A stretch of DNA of 17,508 nt. It comes from JBELHJ01 sp042091495 (lineage in GTDB: Bacteria > Bacteroidota > Bacteroidia > Flavobacteriales > Flavobacteriaceae). The notes under the pieces were generated by a model that was given only the letters and a program-made list of their open reading frames with translations, had not been told where the DNA came from and did no database searches. The stretch is from positions 1 through 17,508 of the forward strand of contig JBELHJ010000048.1 of assembly GCA_042091495.1 (NCBI GenBank), in the 5' to 3' direction. The stretch's first letter is position 1. Every line of letters begins with the position of its first letter. Below, in pieces: positions 1-7,757 of this stretch. Made by a program: the position numbers and the translations under genes.

Positions 1-17
1 AAAGAAAGTTAGGAAAA

Positions 18-1295
18 GTGAATAAACGTGTTCTAATAATATCATATTATTGGCCTCCAGCTGGAGGCCCTGGAGTACAGAGATGGGTGAAGTTTACTAA
101 ATATTTACCGGATTTTGGAATTGAGCCTATAGTTTTAATTCCTGAAAACCCCTCTTATCCTTTTCAAGATGATACATTAACTAATGAAATTAGTCCTGAC
201 CTAAAACTCTTCAAATCACCAATTAATGAACCCTACAAACTAGCTAATATTTTTGGAAAAAAAAGTAAACATCTAAGTTCAGGAATTATAAATCCTATAA
301 AAAAACAATCTTTAATTGAACGTTTTTTATTATTTATACGAGGAAATTTCTTTATTCCAGATGCTAGAGTCATGTGGGTTAACTCAGCTTATAATAAAGC
401 AAAAATACTTATTGAAAATTTCAATATAGATACCGTTATAACTTCAGGTCCTCCACATAGTATTCACCTTACAGGATATAGACTTAAAAATAATTGTAAT
501 GTTAGTTGGATTTCAGATTTTAGAGACCCTTGGACATCAATAGGTTATCACAATAAATTAAAACTTTTGTCTTTTGCTAGAAGAAGACATAATAAATTAG
601 AATCCCTTATTTTAAATTCTTCTGATCAAATTATTGTCACAAGTCCAGCTACTATGCTTGAGTTCCAAAGTAAAACAAACAGACCAATTTCTTTAATTAC
701 AAACGGATATGATAGTATAAATGATTCGGCAATTATAAAATCTAATAATTTTTTGATTTCACATATTGGTTCGTTGTTAACTGAAAGAAATCCAAAAATT
801 TTATGGAAAGTTTTAGAAAGTATGGTTAGAAACGATTCTGAGTTTGCTAAGTCTCTGAGAATTGAGCTATATGGTATTGTTGCCGAACCAGTTAAAGAGT
901 CAATTAAATTTCATGAGTTGGATGATTTTGTGACTTATAAGGGGTATGTTTCTCATGAGGATGCTATTGCAGCACAAAAAGCTTCTCAATTATTGTTATT
1001 AATAGAATCTAATTCTAATGCAGCATCCTATATTATACCGGGGAAATTGTTTGAATACATAGCTTCAAAAACGCCAATTATAGCAATTGGACCTAATAAA
1101 TCCGATATTAAAAAAATTATATCAGATACCAAATCAGGAGATTATTTTAGCTATTCAGATGAAAATGTCCTCATGGAAACACTGAAATCATATTTTAATC
1201 AATATACAGGAAACGGTATTATTTCTAAATCGAATTCATTTGAAAAATATTCACGTTATAATTTAACTCATAAATTATCTGATATATTAAAATAA
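18..1295 (+). CDS. GT4-like glycosyltransferase
   Basis: Probable retaining glycosyltransferase of the GT-B fold, GT4-like, transferring a sugar from a nucleotide donor to a surface glycan or lipid-linked acceptor; the substrate cannot be read from the sequence. The N-terminus has a Rossmann start followed by a PPAGGPGVQRW segment (about residues 13-23), typical of the acceptor-side domain of these enzymes. The C-terminal half has SHIGSL (about 250) and the donor-binding block PGKLFEYIASKTPIIAIG (about 340-357), which carries the conserved Glu. At 425 aa it looks full length, without signal peptide or membrane segment. Translation starts at GTG, three bases after a purine-rich AGGA; no better ATG lies nearby. 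Its partner genes are probably upstream, outside the window. It ends one base from the end of the opposing uvrA, with no terminator hairpin visible between them. Confidence 0.85.
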   Translation: MNKRVLIISYYWPPAGGPGVQRWVKFTKYLPDFGIEPIVLIPENPSYPFQDDTLTNEISPDLKLFKSPINEPYKLANIFGKKSKHLSSGIINPIKKQSLIERFLLFIRGNFFIPDARVMWVNSAYNKAKILIENFNIDTVITSGPPHSIHLTGYRLKNNCNVSWISDFRDPWTSIGYHNKLKLLSFARRRHNKLESLILNSSDQIIVTSPATMLEFQSKTNRPISLITNGYDSINDSAIIKSNNFLISHIGSLLTERNPKILWKVLESMVRNDSEFAKSLRIELYGIVAEPVKESIKFHELDDFVTYKGYVSHEDAIAAQKASQLLLLIESNSNAASYIIPGKLFEYIASKTPIIAIGPNKSDIKKIISDTKSGDYFSYSDENVLMETLKSYFNQYTGNGIISKSNSFEKYSRYNLTHKLSDILK

Positions 1296-1296
1296 T

Positions 1297-4074
1297 CTAG
1301 AGTTTTACTTTGAGGTATTCAGCAGTCAAGGATTTTTTTTGCGATACTAATTCTTCAGGTGACCCAAATGCTACAAGTCTTCCTCCTTTATCACCGCCTT
1401 CGGGACCAAGGTCTATTACATAATCAGCATTTTTAATCAAATCTAAATTGTGTTCAATAACAATCACAGAATGTCCACTCTTAATAAGTGCATTGAAAGA
1501 ATTTAAGAGTTTGTTAATGTCATGGAAATGAAGCCCAGTTGTTGGCTCATCAAATATGAATAGAGTAGGGCGATTTTGTCCGCCTTTACCAAGGAAAGAG
1601 GCTAATTTTATTCTTTGTGCTTCACCGCCAGATAATGTTGACGATTTTTGTCCTAACTTAACATAACCCAAACCAACTTCAACTAATGGTTTAAGTTTTT
1701 CTACAAGTCTAGATTGTTTATTCTCGTCAAAAAAACTATGGGCTTCGTCTATAGTTAGATTTAAAATGTCATCTATTGATTTTCCATTATAGTTGACTTC
1801 AAGAATTTCTTTTTTGAATCTTTTTCCTTTACAATTGTCACAAGTTAGATGCACATCTGCCATGAATTGCATTTCAATAGTAACTTCACCATCACCTTTA
1901 CAAGTTTCACATCTCCCACCGTCCACATTAAAGGAAAAATGTTTAGGCTTATATCCTCTTATTTTACTCAGTTTTTCTGATGCAAATAGTGCTCTTATAT
2001 CATCATAAGCTTTTATATATGTTATTGGGTTAGATCTTGATGATCTTCCGATAGGATTTTGGTCAATAAATTCAATTTGCTTGAGATGTTTATAATTTCC
2101 AGCGAATTCAGAAAATTGAGATGGTTTATCATTAGTTTCGTTGATTTCTCTGGATAATAAAGGGTATAAAATATTTTTAACTAAACTACTTTTACCGCTA
2201 CCAGAAACGCCTGTAACCACCGTTAACATGTTTAAGGGAAAACGTACATCAATATTTTTGAGGTTGTTAGCTTTTGCCCCTTTTATTTCAATAAAATATT
2301 TAGAAGTTCTTCTGATTTTAGGAACTGGAATTTGTAATTCTCCATTGAGATATTTAGCAGTTAAGGAGTTTGATTCTAAAATATTCTTATAAGAACCTGA
2401 TGCAACGACCTGACCTCCTAGATAACCAGCTGCAGGTCCAATATCTATTATTGTATCCGCTGCCCGCATTATGTCTTCATCATGTTCAACCACAATAACA
2501 GTATTTCCAATATCTCTTAAATTTTTTAAAACATGGATTAAACGTTCTGTGTCTTTAGAGTGTAAACCAATACTTGGTTCATCTAATATATACATGGAGC
2601 CAACCAAGCTACTACCTAGCGAGGTTGCTAGATTTATTCTCTGACTCTCTCCACCAGATAATGAATTGGACTTCCTGTTTAGTGAAAGATAGTCAAGTCC
2701 AACATTTGACAAGAACGAGAGCCTTGATTTAATTTCTTTTAAAAGTCTTTTTGAAACTTTCTCCTGGTAGGGGTTCAATTTTAAACTGTTAAAAAATGGG
2801 ATCAGATCAACGATAGGTTTATCAACTAAATCTGAAATTGATGCCCCATTTATTTTTACATAATTTGCTTCTTTTTTTAATCGTTTCCCTTTACAACTTC
2901 CGCATTTAGTTTTTCCTCTGTAACGTGATAGGAGTACTCTATTTTGAATTTTATAGGATTTAGATTCTAATTCCTCAAAAAAACTATTTAAACCTTCAAA
3001 ATGATTGTTTCCTTCCCAAATTAAATTGATTTCGGCATCAGTGAGCTCAAATATTGGTCTGTGAATAGGAAAGTTAAATTTATGAGCATTATTTATGAGT
3101 TGATCTCTATACCAACCTAGGGTTTCACCTTTCCAAGGAGCTATCGCATTTTGATATACGGAAAGTGAGGTGTTAGGTATAACTAGTTCTGGATCAATGC
3201 CAATAATATCACCATAACCTTCACATACTGGACAAGCACCAAAAGGATTATTAAAACTAAATAAATGGGTGTTGGGTTCTACAAACCTTATATTATCTAA
3301 TTCGAATTGGTTACTAAATTTTTTAATGCGACTACCATCAATATTTTTTATAATACAAGTACCATTTCCTTCGTAAAAAGCTAATTGAATCGCATCTGCA
3401 ACCCTATTAAAAAAACCATTATCATTCTTAACAACAATGCGATCCACAACTAAAAAAATAGTCTTAAAATTTTTATCAGAAAATTGATCTATTCTAATAA
3501 TTTCGTCATCAACAGCTATTCTAGAGTAGCCCTGTTGATGTAGGATATTTAATTGTTCTTCAATAGTTCTATTTTTTGTTGTTATAGGTGTTAGTAGAAG
3601 AAGTTTAGTTTTAGCAGGAAAAGACTTTATATAATCAACAACGTCACTTACCTTGTCTTTTTTTACTTCTTCATTGGATATTGGTGAATAGGTTTTACCA
3701 ATTCGAGAAAAAAGTAATTTAATATAATCATAAATTTCAGTTGAAGTACCAACTGTTGATCTAGGATTTGTTGAATTGACCTTTTGCTCAATTGCAATAG
3801 CAGGAGCTATACCTTTAATATATTCAACTTTTGGTTTGTTTAATCTTCCTAAAAACTGTCTGGCATAACTTGAAAGGCTTTCAACATAGCGCCTTTGTCC
3901 TTCAGCATAAAGCGTATCAAAAGCAAGACTAGATTTACCAGAGCCTGATAGACCTGTTATTACTACCAATTGATTTCTTGGGATTACAACATCAATATTT
4001 TTAAGATTATGCAATTGAGCACCTTTTATGATGATGTTTTCTTTGGGAGATATCTTATCAATTTTATCAGACAT
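1297..4074 (-). CDS. uvrA: UvrA, excinuclease ABC subunit A
   Basis: DNA-damage recognition ATPase of nucleotide excision repair; as a dimer it finds bulky lesions and loads UvrB. Two ABC ATPase modules are visible. The first has Walker A GLSGSGKSS (residues 41-49) and signature LSGGESQR (about 473). The second has Walker A GVSGSGKSS (about 622-630) and signature LSGGEAQR (about 812). Both zinc modules are intact: C281/C284 with C391/C394 in the first half, and C722/C725 with C745/C748 in the second. The 925-aa length is normal for UvrA1 and the UvrB-binding and insertion regions are not deleted, so the shorter UvrA2 type is unlikely. It appears monocistronic, divergent from the sigma-factor gene across 196 bp. 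A TATATTTG element at 4092-4099 on this strand is a candidate promoter -7 box. Confidence 0.97.
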   Translation of the reverse strand: MSDKIDKISPKENIIIKGAQLHNLKNIDVVIPRNQLVVITGLSGSGKSSLAFDTLYAEGQRRYVESLSSYARQFLGRLNKPKVEYIKGIAPAIAIEQKVNSTNPRSTVGTSTEIYDYIKLLFSRIGKTYSPISNEEVKKDKVSDVVDYIKSFPAKTKLLLLTPITTKNRTIEEQLNILHQQGYSRIAVDDEIIRIDQFSDKNFKTIFLVVDRIVVKNDNGFFNRVADAIQLAFYEGNGTCIIKNIDGSRIKKFSNQFELDNIRFVEPNTHLFSFNNPFGACPVCEGYGDIIGIDPELVIPNTSLSVYQNAIAPWKGETLGWYRDQLINNAHKFNFPIHRPIFELTDAEINLIWEGNNHFEGLNSFFEELESKSYKIQNRVLLSRYRGKTKCGSCKGKRLKKEANYVKINGASISDLVDKPIVDLIPFFNSLKLNPYQEKVSKRLLKEIKSRLSFLSNVGLDYLSLNRKSNSLSGGESQRINLATSLGSSLVGSMYILDEPSIGLHSKDTERLIHVLKNLRDIGNTVIVVEHDEDIMRAADTIIDIGPAAGYLGGQVVASGSYKNILESNSLTAKYLNGELQIPVPKIRRTSKYFIEIKGAKANNLKNIDVRFPLNMLTVVTGVSGSGKSSLVKNILYPLLSREINETNDKPSQFSEFAGNYKHLKQIEFIDQNPIGRSSRSNPITYIKAYDDIRALFASEKLSKIRGYKPKHFSFNVDGGRCETCKGDGEVTIEMQFMADVHLTCDNCKGKRFKKEILEVNYNGKSIDDILNLTIDEAHSFFDENKQSRLVEKLKPLVEVGLGYVKLGQKSSTLSGGEAQRIKLASFLGKGGQNRPTLFIFDEPTTGLHFHDINKLLNSFNALIKSGHSVIVIEHNLDLIKNADYVIDLGPEGGDKGGRLVAFGSPEELVSQKKSLTAEYLKVKL

Positions 4075-4091
4075 TGGAAAAAATTATCAAA

Positions 4092-4099
4092 CAAATATA
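4092..4099 (-). promoter_or_regulatory. candidate -7 promoter element of uvrA
   Basis: Read on the minus strand this is TATATTTG, a full match to the Bacteroidota -7 consensus TAnnTTTG, 18 bases upstream of the uvrA ATG. No clear TTTG -33 element is seen at the usual distance, so the assignment is tentative. It would give a very short leader, which is common in this phylum. Confidence 0.4.
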
Positions 4100-4163
4100 T
4101 GATAAGATATTTTATTAAGAAGACCGAAAAATCCTATTTTAAAGGCGAAATAGCTTAATTTCT

Positions 4164-4193
4164 TTTGTTTTTTACTTTAGTTTTATATATTTG
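4164..4193 (+). promoter_or_regulatory. candidate promoter of the ECF sigma gene
   Basis: TTTG at 4164-4167, 18 bases of spacer, then TATATTTG at 4186-4193. Both boxes match the housekeeping promoter of Bacteroidota (TTTG about -33, TAnnTTTG about -7) at close to the normal spacing. It implies transcription from about position 4200 and a leader of about 70 nt before the sigma-factor ATG, which contains the inverted repeat at 4230-4267. Confidence 0.55.
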
Positions 4194-4229
4194 CTTGTAT
4201 AAAATTATAAAAACCTGCCTATTCCATAA

Positions 4230-4267
4230 AATTACTTTAATATACTTTAAAACCTTTAAAAGTAATT
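4230..4267 (+). repeat. inverted repeat in the sigma-factor leader
   Basis: A perfect 9-base inverted repeat, AATTACTTT at 4230-4238 and AAAGTAATT at 4259-4267, separated by 20 bases and ending three bases before the sigma-factor ATG at 4271. The octamer TACTTTAA also occurs twice as a direct repeat (4233-4240 and 4243-4250). It could be a protein-binding operator or an mRNA hairpin next to the start codon. In AT-rich DNA a chance origin is possible. Confidence 0.35.
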
Positions 4268-4270
4268 CTT

Positions 4271-4855
4271 ATGGATTTAACCAAGCTCTCAGATGCAGAT
4301 TTAGTATCTCTTTATATTTCTGGTAATGAAAATGGTTTATCAACACTTGTTAATCGCCACAATTCCAGAATATTCAATTTTATTTATTCAAAAGTCCTTA
4401 ATAGAGACATCACTGAGGATATTTTTCAAGATACTTTCATAAAAGTAATTAATACCATTAAGCGAGGTAAATATAATGAAGAAGGAAAATTTTTACCATG
4501 GGTAATGCGTATTGCTCATAATCTAATAATAGATCATTTTAGAAAAAATAATCGCATTCCTAAATTTGATAATTCTGGTGACTTTGATATTTTCACTACA
4601 ATTAGTGATTCTGATTTAAATATTGAAAACAAATTAATAAAAAGTCAAATCGAAACTCATCTCAAAGAAATAATAGAAAAACTTCCAAACGATCAAAAAG
4701 AAGTACTTTTTATGCGTTTGTACAAGGATATGAGTTTTAAAGAAATATCTGAGACTACAGGTGTAAGTATTAATACTGCTTTAGGGAGAATGCGTTATGC
4801 AATAATAAATCTTAGAAAAATTGTTGATTTAAATAAAATTATCTTAACCAGTTAA
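4271..4855 (+). CDS. ECF-type RNA polymerase sigma factor
   Basis: Sigma-70 family factor of the extracytoplasmic-function (group 4) type, directing RNA polymerase to a small promoter set. Region 2 spans about residues 24-96: LVNRHNSRIFNFIY, then the core-binding segment EDIFQDTFIKV, then WVMRIAHNLIIDHFRK for -10 recognition. Region 4 spans about 135-185, with the helix-turn-helix MSFKEISETTGVSINTALGRMR for -35 contact. Regions 1.1 and 3 are absent, as expected at 194 aa. It has its own candidate promoter and a leader with an inverted repeat. No typical FecR-like or membrane anti-sigma gene follows; instead a 48-codon gene lies 51 bases downstream. Factors of this layout are common in Flavobacteriia, but the regulon cannot be deduced here. 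Confidence 0.9.
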   Translation: MDLTKLSDADLVSLYISGNENGLSTLVNRHNSRIFNFIYSKVLNRDITEDIFQDTFIKVINTIKRGKYNEEGKFLPWVMRIAHNLIIDHFRKNNRIPKFDNSGDFDIFTTISDSDLNIENKLIKSQIETHLKEIIEKLPNDQKEVLFMRLYKDMSFKEISETTGVSINTALGRMRYAIINLRKIVDLNKIILTS

Positions 4856-4906
4856 ATAATAAATATATATAGTTTGCGTTATGAATTATAATTTTAATTT
4901 TAATTT

Positions 4907-5053
4907 ATGAACGAACTTTACTCTCAATTAACTCATCAAGAAGAGATTACCTTAAAAGCAACACATCAAACAATTAAATTTTTATTAGATTATTCAAAGG
5001 CTATACACTTTGAAAATTTTAACAATCTTGAAATAAGAATGATTAAGAATTAA
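4907..5053 (+). CDS. small conserved protein downstream of the sigma factor (48 aa)
   Basis: An ATG-started frame of 48 codons, 51 bases after the sigma-factor gene on the same strand. The product starts MNELYSQLTHQEE and has a central segment TIKFLLDYSKAIHF (about residues 22-35). From memory, short proteins with a T-x-x-x-I-x-F-[IL]-L-x-Y-S-K-[AS] core sit right after this sigma-factor type in many Flavobacteriia; I could not check this by search. It has no signal peptide, no membrane span and no cysteine. The predicted amphipathic helix and the position suggest a regulator or partner of the sigma factor, which is inference. Its last 11 bases overlap the 3' end of the convergent endonuclease III gene. 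At this length chance is the main alternative, but the sequence core argues for a real gene. Confidence 0.6.
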   Translation: MNELYSQLTHQEEITLKATHQTIKFLLDYSKAIHFENFNNLEIRMIKN

Positions 5054-5699
5054 TTTTATAATAATTATTTAATACTGATTTTCTTCCTACGGTTTGAGTT
5101 ATGATATCCTTATCGAGTTTCCATCCTCTGGCTGGACTATATTCTCTTCCGTACCAAATAATTTGTAGGTGAAGGTCATTCCATAATGATTTCGGAAATA
5201 AACGTTTAGCGTCCTTTTCAGTTTGTTTTACATTTTTCCCGTTGCTTAAGTTCCATCTGTACATTAAACGATGTATATGTGTATCTACTGGAAATGCAGG
5301 TATTCCAAATGCTTGTGATAGTACAACAGCAGCTGTTTTATGACCTACTGCAGGCAGTGCCTCTAAATCTTCATAATTTTTTGGTACCATACCATTATGT
5401 TTTTCTATTATAATCTTAGACAAACCATATATTCCCTTACTTTTCATTGGTGACAACCCTACAGGTTTAATAATTTCTCTTATTTCATTCACAGAAAGTT
5501 TAATCATATCATATGGATTATCTGCTCTCTCAAATAATAAAGGGGTAATTTGATTAACTCTAACATCAGTACATTGAGCTGATAATAGTACCGCTATCAG
5601 TAAAGTATAAGGATCTTTATGATCAAGTGGTATAGGTATTTGAGGGTATAATTTATTTAAAGTATCGATAACAAATTGTACTTTTTCTTTTTTAGTCAT
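5043..5699 (-). CDS. nth: endonuclease III without an iron-sulfur cluster
   Basis: Bifunctional DNA glycosylase/AP lyase of base excision repair, removing oxidised pyrimidines and nicking the strand. The HhH-GPD fold is clear: helix-hairpin-helix LEALPAVGHKTA (112-123) with the catalytic lysine K121, and the catalytic aspartate D139 in FPVDTHIHRL. The substrate-pocket segment LLSAQCTD (38-45) is also conserved. The C-terminal C-x6-C-x2-C-x5-C cluster loop of the E. coli enzyme is missing: the tail YGREYSPARGWKLDKDIITQ has no cysteine, and C43 is the only cysteine in the 218-aa protein. I recall the same tail in other Flavobacteriia, so this is probably a lineage trait. It is divergent from the peroxiredoxin gene (33 bp between starts) and its 3' end overlaps the small gene behind the sigma factor. 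Confidence 0.93.
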   Translation of the reverse strand: MTKKEKVQFVIDTLNKLYPQIPIPLDHKDPYTLLIAVLLSAQCTDVRVNQITPLLFERADNPYDMIKLSVNEIREIIKPVGLSPMKSKGIYGLSKIIIEKHNGMVPKNYEDLEALPAVGHKTAAVVLSQAFGIPAFPVDTHIHRLMYRWNLSNGKNVKQTEKDAKRLFPKSLWNDLHLQIIWYGREYSPARGWKLDKDIITQTVGRKSVLNNYYKINS

Positions 5700-5732
5700 A
5701 AATTGTAATTTAAACTATAAAAATAAATAATT

Positions 5733-6185
5733 ATGACACATTTAAAACCTGGTGATAAAGCCCCCGATTTTTCAGTAATTAATGAGAATGGTGATCTTGT
5801 AAATTTAAAAGATTACAGTGGAAAAAAACTTGTATTATTTTTTTATCCAAAAGCAAGTACTCCAGGATGTACTGCTGAGGCTTGTAATTTAAACGAAAAT
5901 TACGATACTTTTATAGAGAAAGGTTACGATGTACTTGGTGTAAGTGCTGATAACCCAAAGAGACAGTTAAATTTTAAAACTAAATATGGTTTCAGATATC
6001 ATTTGTTAGCAGATGAGTCTCATGATGTTATAAAGCCTTATGGTGTTTGGGGACCTAAAAAATTTATGGGTAAAGAATATGATGGAATCCATAGAACTAC
6101 GTTCATAATTGACGCAAATGGAGTTATTGAGGAAGTTATTGATAAAGTGAAAACAAAAGTTCATTCAGAGCAAATATTAAAATAA
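5733..6185 (+). CDS. bcp: thioredoxin-dependent thiol peroxidase (Bcp/PrxQ)
   Basis: Cytoplasmic peroxiredoxin of the Bcp/PrxQ class, reducing hydrogen peroxide and organic peroxides with electrons from thioredoxin. The active-site block FFYPKASTPGCTAEAC spans residues 36-51, with peroxidatic C46 and resolving C51 five residues later, the PrxQ-alpha arrangement of E. coli Bcp. The conserved Thr/Pro of the PxxxT/SxxC site are present. Further family features are GVSADNPKRQ (about 69-78) and HRTTFIIDANGVI (about 120-132). The 150-aa length is standard. It shares a 33-bp divergent spacer with nth, placing oxidised-base repair beside peroxide removal. Its TAA stop overlaps the 5' arm of a bidirectional terminator. 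Confidence 0.96.
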   Translation: MTHLKPGDKAPDFSVINENGDLVNLKDYSGKKLVLFFYPKASTPGCTAEACNLNENYDTFIEKGYDVLGVSADNPKRQLNFKTKYGFRYHLLADESHDVIKPYGVWGPKKFMGKEYDGIHRTTFIIDANGVIEEVIDKVKTKVHSEQILK

Positions 6186-6210
6186 AAAAAACGCTTTATG
6201 CGCTTTTTTT
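6184..6210. terminator. bidirectional intrinsic terminator
   Basis: Eight A residues (6184-6191), CGC (6192-6194), loop TTTAT, GCG (6200-6202), one unpaired C, then seven T residues (6204-6210). The A and T runs extend the short GC stem and supply a U-tract in both directions, so one hairpin can end both the peroxiredoxin transcript and the opposing 485-aa gene. The stop codons of both genes (6183-6185 and 6209-6211) fall at its edges. Confidence 0.7.
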
Positions 6211-7666
6211 ATTTATCATTAATAGATACAAGTTTATCCTTAGAATACCCGAATAATTCCTTGGTTTTTATCAAATTAGAAATACCTGCGGGTAACATTT
6301 CTTCCCATCCTTCCTCACCTTCAGCTATCATTTTCAAAACTTTTCTTGAAAATATATGAAGTATACTATTATCGAAGTTTTTAATATCTATAACTTTACC
6401 ATTGTATTTGAAGAATTTATATAATTCTTTCATGCGGGGATGAACTTTTAATGTATCACTAGTTATTAAAGACCCATCATCATTTTTCATAGGGTATGCA
6501 TAAACCTTAAGATCCTTATAGAAAAGTTTACCGAAAGCTTCAAGAATACCTCCACTTAAATGACGGTAATATTTTTCATCAAAAATATCTACTAAATTAT
6601 TTATACCCATAGCGAGTCCTACACGACTCTTGGTATATTGAGAAAAATATTCAATTAACTTATAGTACTCTTGAAAATTTGATATGAGTACAGAATGACC
6701 AAGAGAACAAAGCAATTTGGCTCTGTCTAAAAAGTCTTGTTCATCAATTTCTCCTTCAGCTCTTAGATTTGATAATGTAATTTCATAGACTACGATGGTT
6801 TTCTTTGGATCAACCTTATTTTCATTTAAAAACATCTCATACGATTTCGTAAACATGTCTTCATTAACTTTCGTAACGGGCCTGAAGCTACCTCTTAGGG
6901 CTAGAATATTTTTTTTGTACAGGACTGCTGCTGGTAAAACGTTTTTCCCTGAGGGATCAAACATTACAGCATCAGTCATTCCATTTTTAACCAGTTCTAA
7001 ACTCATCAACCTGTTATCTACATTTTCAAAGGCAGGACCTGAAAAATTGATAGTATCAATTTCGATTTGGTCTTTGTCTAAATGATCGTATAGATAACGC
7101 AATAGTTTTTTGGGGACATTGTATTTATAAAAAGCACCGTATATAAGATTTGTTCCTAATATACCAAGTGTTTCTTGCTGTAATCGAGCATCATTTTCTT
7201 TAAATCTTACATGAAGAATTATTTCATTGTAATCACCCTCTGGTTCAAGTTGATACTTAAGACCAACCCAACCATGACCTTTAAATTTTTTAGCAAAATC
7301 TATAGTAGTTACTGTATTAGCGTAGGAAAAAAATAATTTATTAGGATGATTTTCTCTTTTGATTCGCTGCTCAATAAGATTGATTTCATGCTGAAGCATT
7401 TTTCTTAATCGCATTTCAGTAACATAACGCTTGTCATCCTCTATACCATAAACAGCATCACTAAAATCTTTATCATATGCAGACATAGCTTTAGCAATTG
7501 TTCCAGAAGCACCACCAGCTCTAAAAAATTGTCTAACGGTTTCTTGGCCAGCACCTATTTCAGCAAAAGAACCATAAATATTCTCATTTAAATTAATCCT
7601 TAGTGCTTTTGATTTTACTGAAGGAATCGGATCAAAATCCTTGTCGCCTTTATGGGTAATTTCCAT
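6209..7666 (-). CDS. conserved protein of unknown function (485 aa)
   Basis: I recognise the family only as a conserved large protein of Bacteroidota and some other bacteria without a proven function. Entries for it often carry names such as TonB-dependent receptor or nicotinate-nucleotide adenylyltransferase. Nothing here supports a receptor: there is no signal peptide, plug or barrel. The most family-like segment is near the N-terminus, NIYGSFAEIGAGQETVRQFF (about 29-48) followed by the glycine-rich RAGGASGTIAKAMSAYD (49-65). Later come HGWVGLKYQ (about 131-139), LGILGTNLIYGAFY (about 167-180) and KVYAYPMKNDDG near the C-terminus. A soluble, probably cytoplasmic enzyme is most likely, from the conserved Gly/Asp/His-rich stretches. 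It is transcribed alone, from a divergent spacer with a TACCTTTG -7 box, and ends at a terminator shared with bcp. Confidence 0.8.
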   Translation of the reverse strand: MEITHKGDKDFDPIPSVKSKALRINLNENIYGSFAEIGAGQETVRQFFRAGGASGTIAKAMSAYDKDFSDAVYGIEDDKRYVTEMRLRKMLQHEINLIEQRIKRENHPNKLFFSYANTVTTIDFAKKFKGHGWVGLKYQLEPEGDYNEIILHVRFKENDARLQQETLGILGTNLIYGAFYKYNVPKKLLRYLYDHLDKDQIEIDTINFSGPAFENVDNRLMSLELVKNGMTDAVMFDPSGKNVLPAAVLYKKNILALRGSFRPVTKVNEDMFTKSYEMFLNENKVDPKKTIVVYEITLSNLRAEGEIDEQDFLDRAKLLCSLGHSVLISNFQEYYKLIEYFSQYTKSRVGLAMGINNLVDIFDEKYYRHLSGGILEAFGKLFYKDLKVYAYPMKNDDGSLITSDTLKVHPRMKELYKFFKYNGKVIDIKNFDNSILHIFSRKVLKMIAEGEEGWEEMLPAGISNLIKTKELFGYSKDKLVSINDK

Positions 7667-7694
7667 ATGAAATTTGGGTATTTAAATGTCATTA

Positions 7695-7702
7695 CAAAGG
7701 TA
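7695..7702 (-). promoter_or_regulatory. candidate -7 element of the 485-aa gene
   Basis: On the minus strand this reads TACCTTTG, matching TAnnTTTG, 29 bases upstream of the ATG at 7666. I do not see a good -33 TTTG box at the expected place, so only the -7 half is supported. Confidence 0.4.
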
Positions 7703-7708
7703 TTAAAA

Positions 7709-7741
7709 TTGACTATGAGATAAAAAAAAAAGCTACTTTTG
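7709..7741 (+). promoter_or_regulatory. candidate promoter of the MBL-fold hydrolase gene
   Basis: TTG at 7709-7711 and TACTTTTG at 7734-7741, a full match to the Bacteroidota -7 consensus with a 22-base spacer. Transcription would start about 8-10 bases before the TTG start codon at 7758, giving an almost leaderless mRNA. It lies back to back with the -7 box of the divergent gene at 7695-7702. Confidence 0.45.
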
Positions 7742-7757
7742 TTTTAAAGCTTGAAAT

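Noticed and set aside
1793..2392. Two plus-strand open frames inside uvrA (71 and 83 codons)
   Set aside because: They lie opposite the zinc-finger and second Walker A regions of a clearly real uvrA and show no family resemblance; shadows of the coding strand.
3970..4158. Plus-strand frame of 62 codons across the uvrA start and spacer
   Set aside because: Overlaps the uvrA N-terminus and its promoter region; low-complexity product without recognisable features.
6795..7085. Plus-strand frame of 96 codons
   Set aside because: Lies fully within the 485-aa minus-strand gene; composition reflects the complement of that gene.
6209..7666. TonB-dependent receptor or nicotinate-nucleotide adenylyltransferase as the function of the 485-aa protein
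   Set aside because: No signal peptide, plug or beta-barrel features, and no nucleotidyltransferase HxGH motif in the expected N-terminal place.
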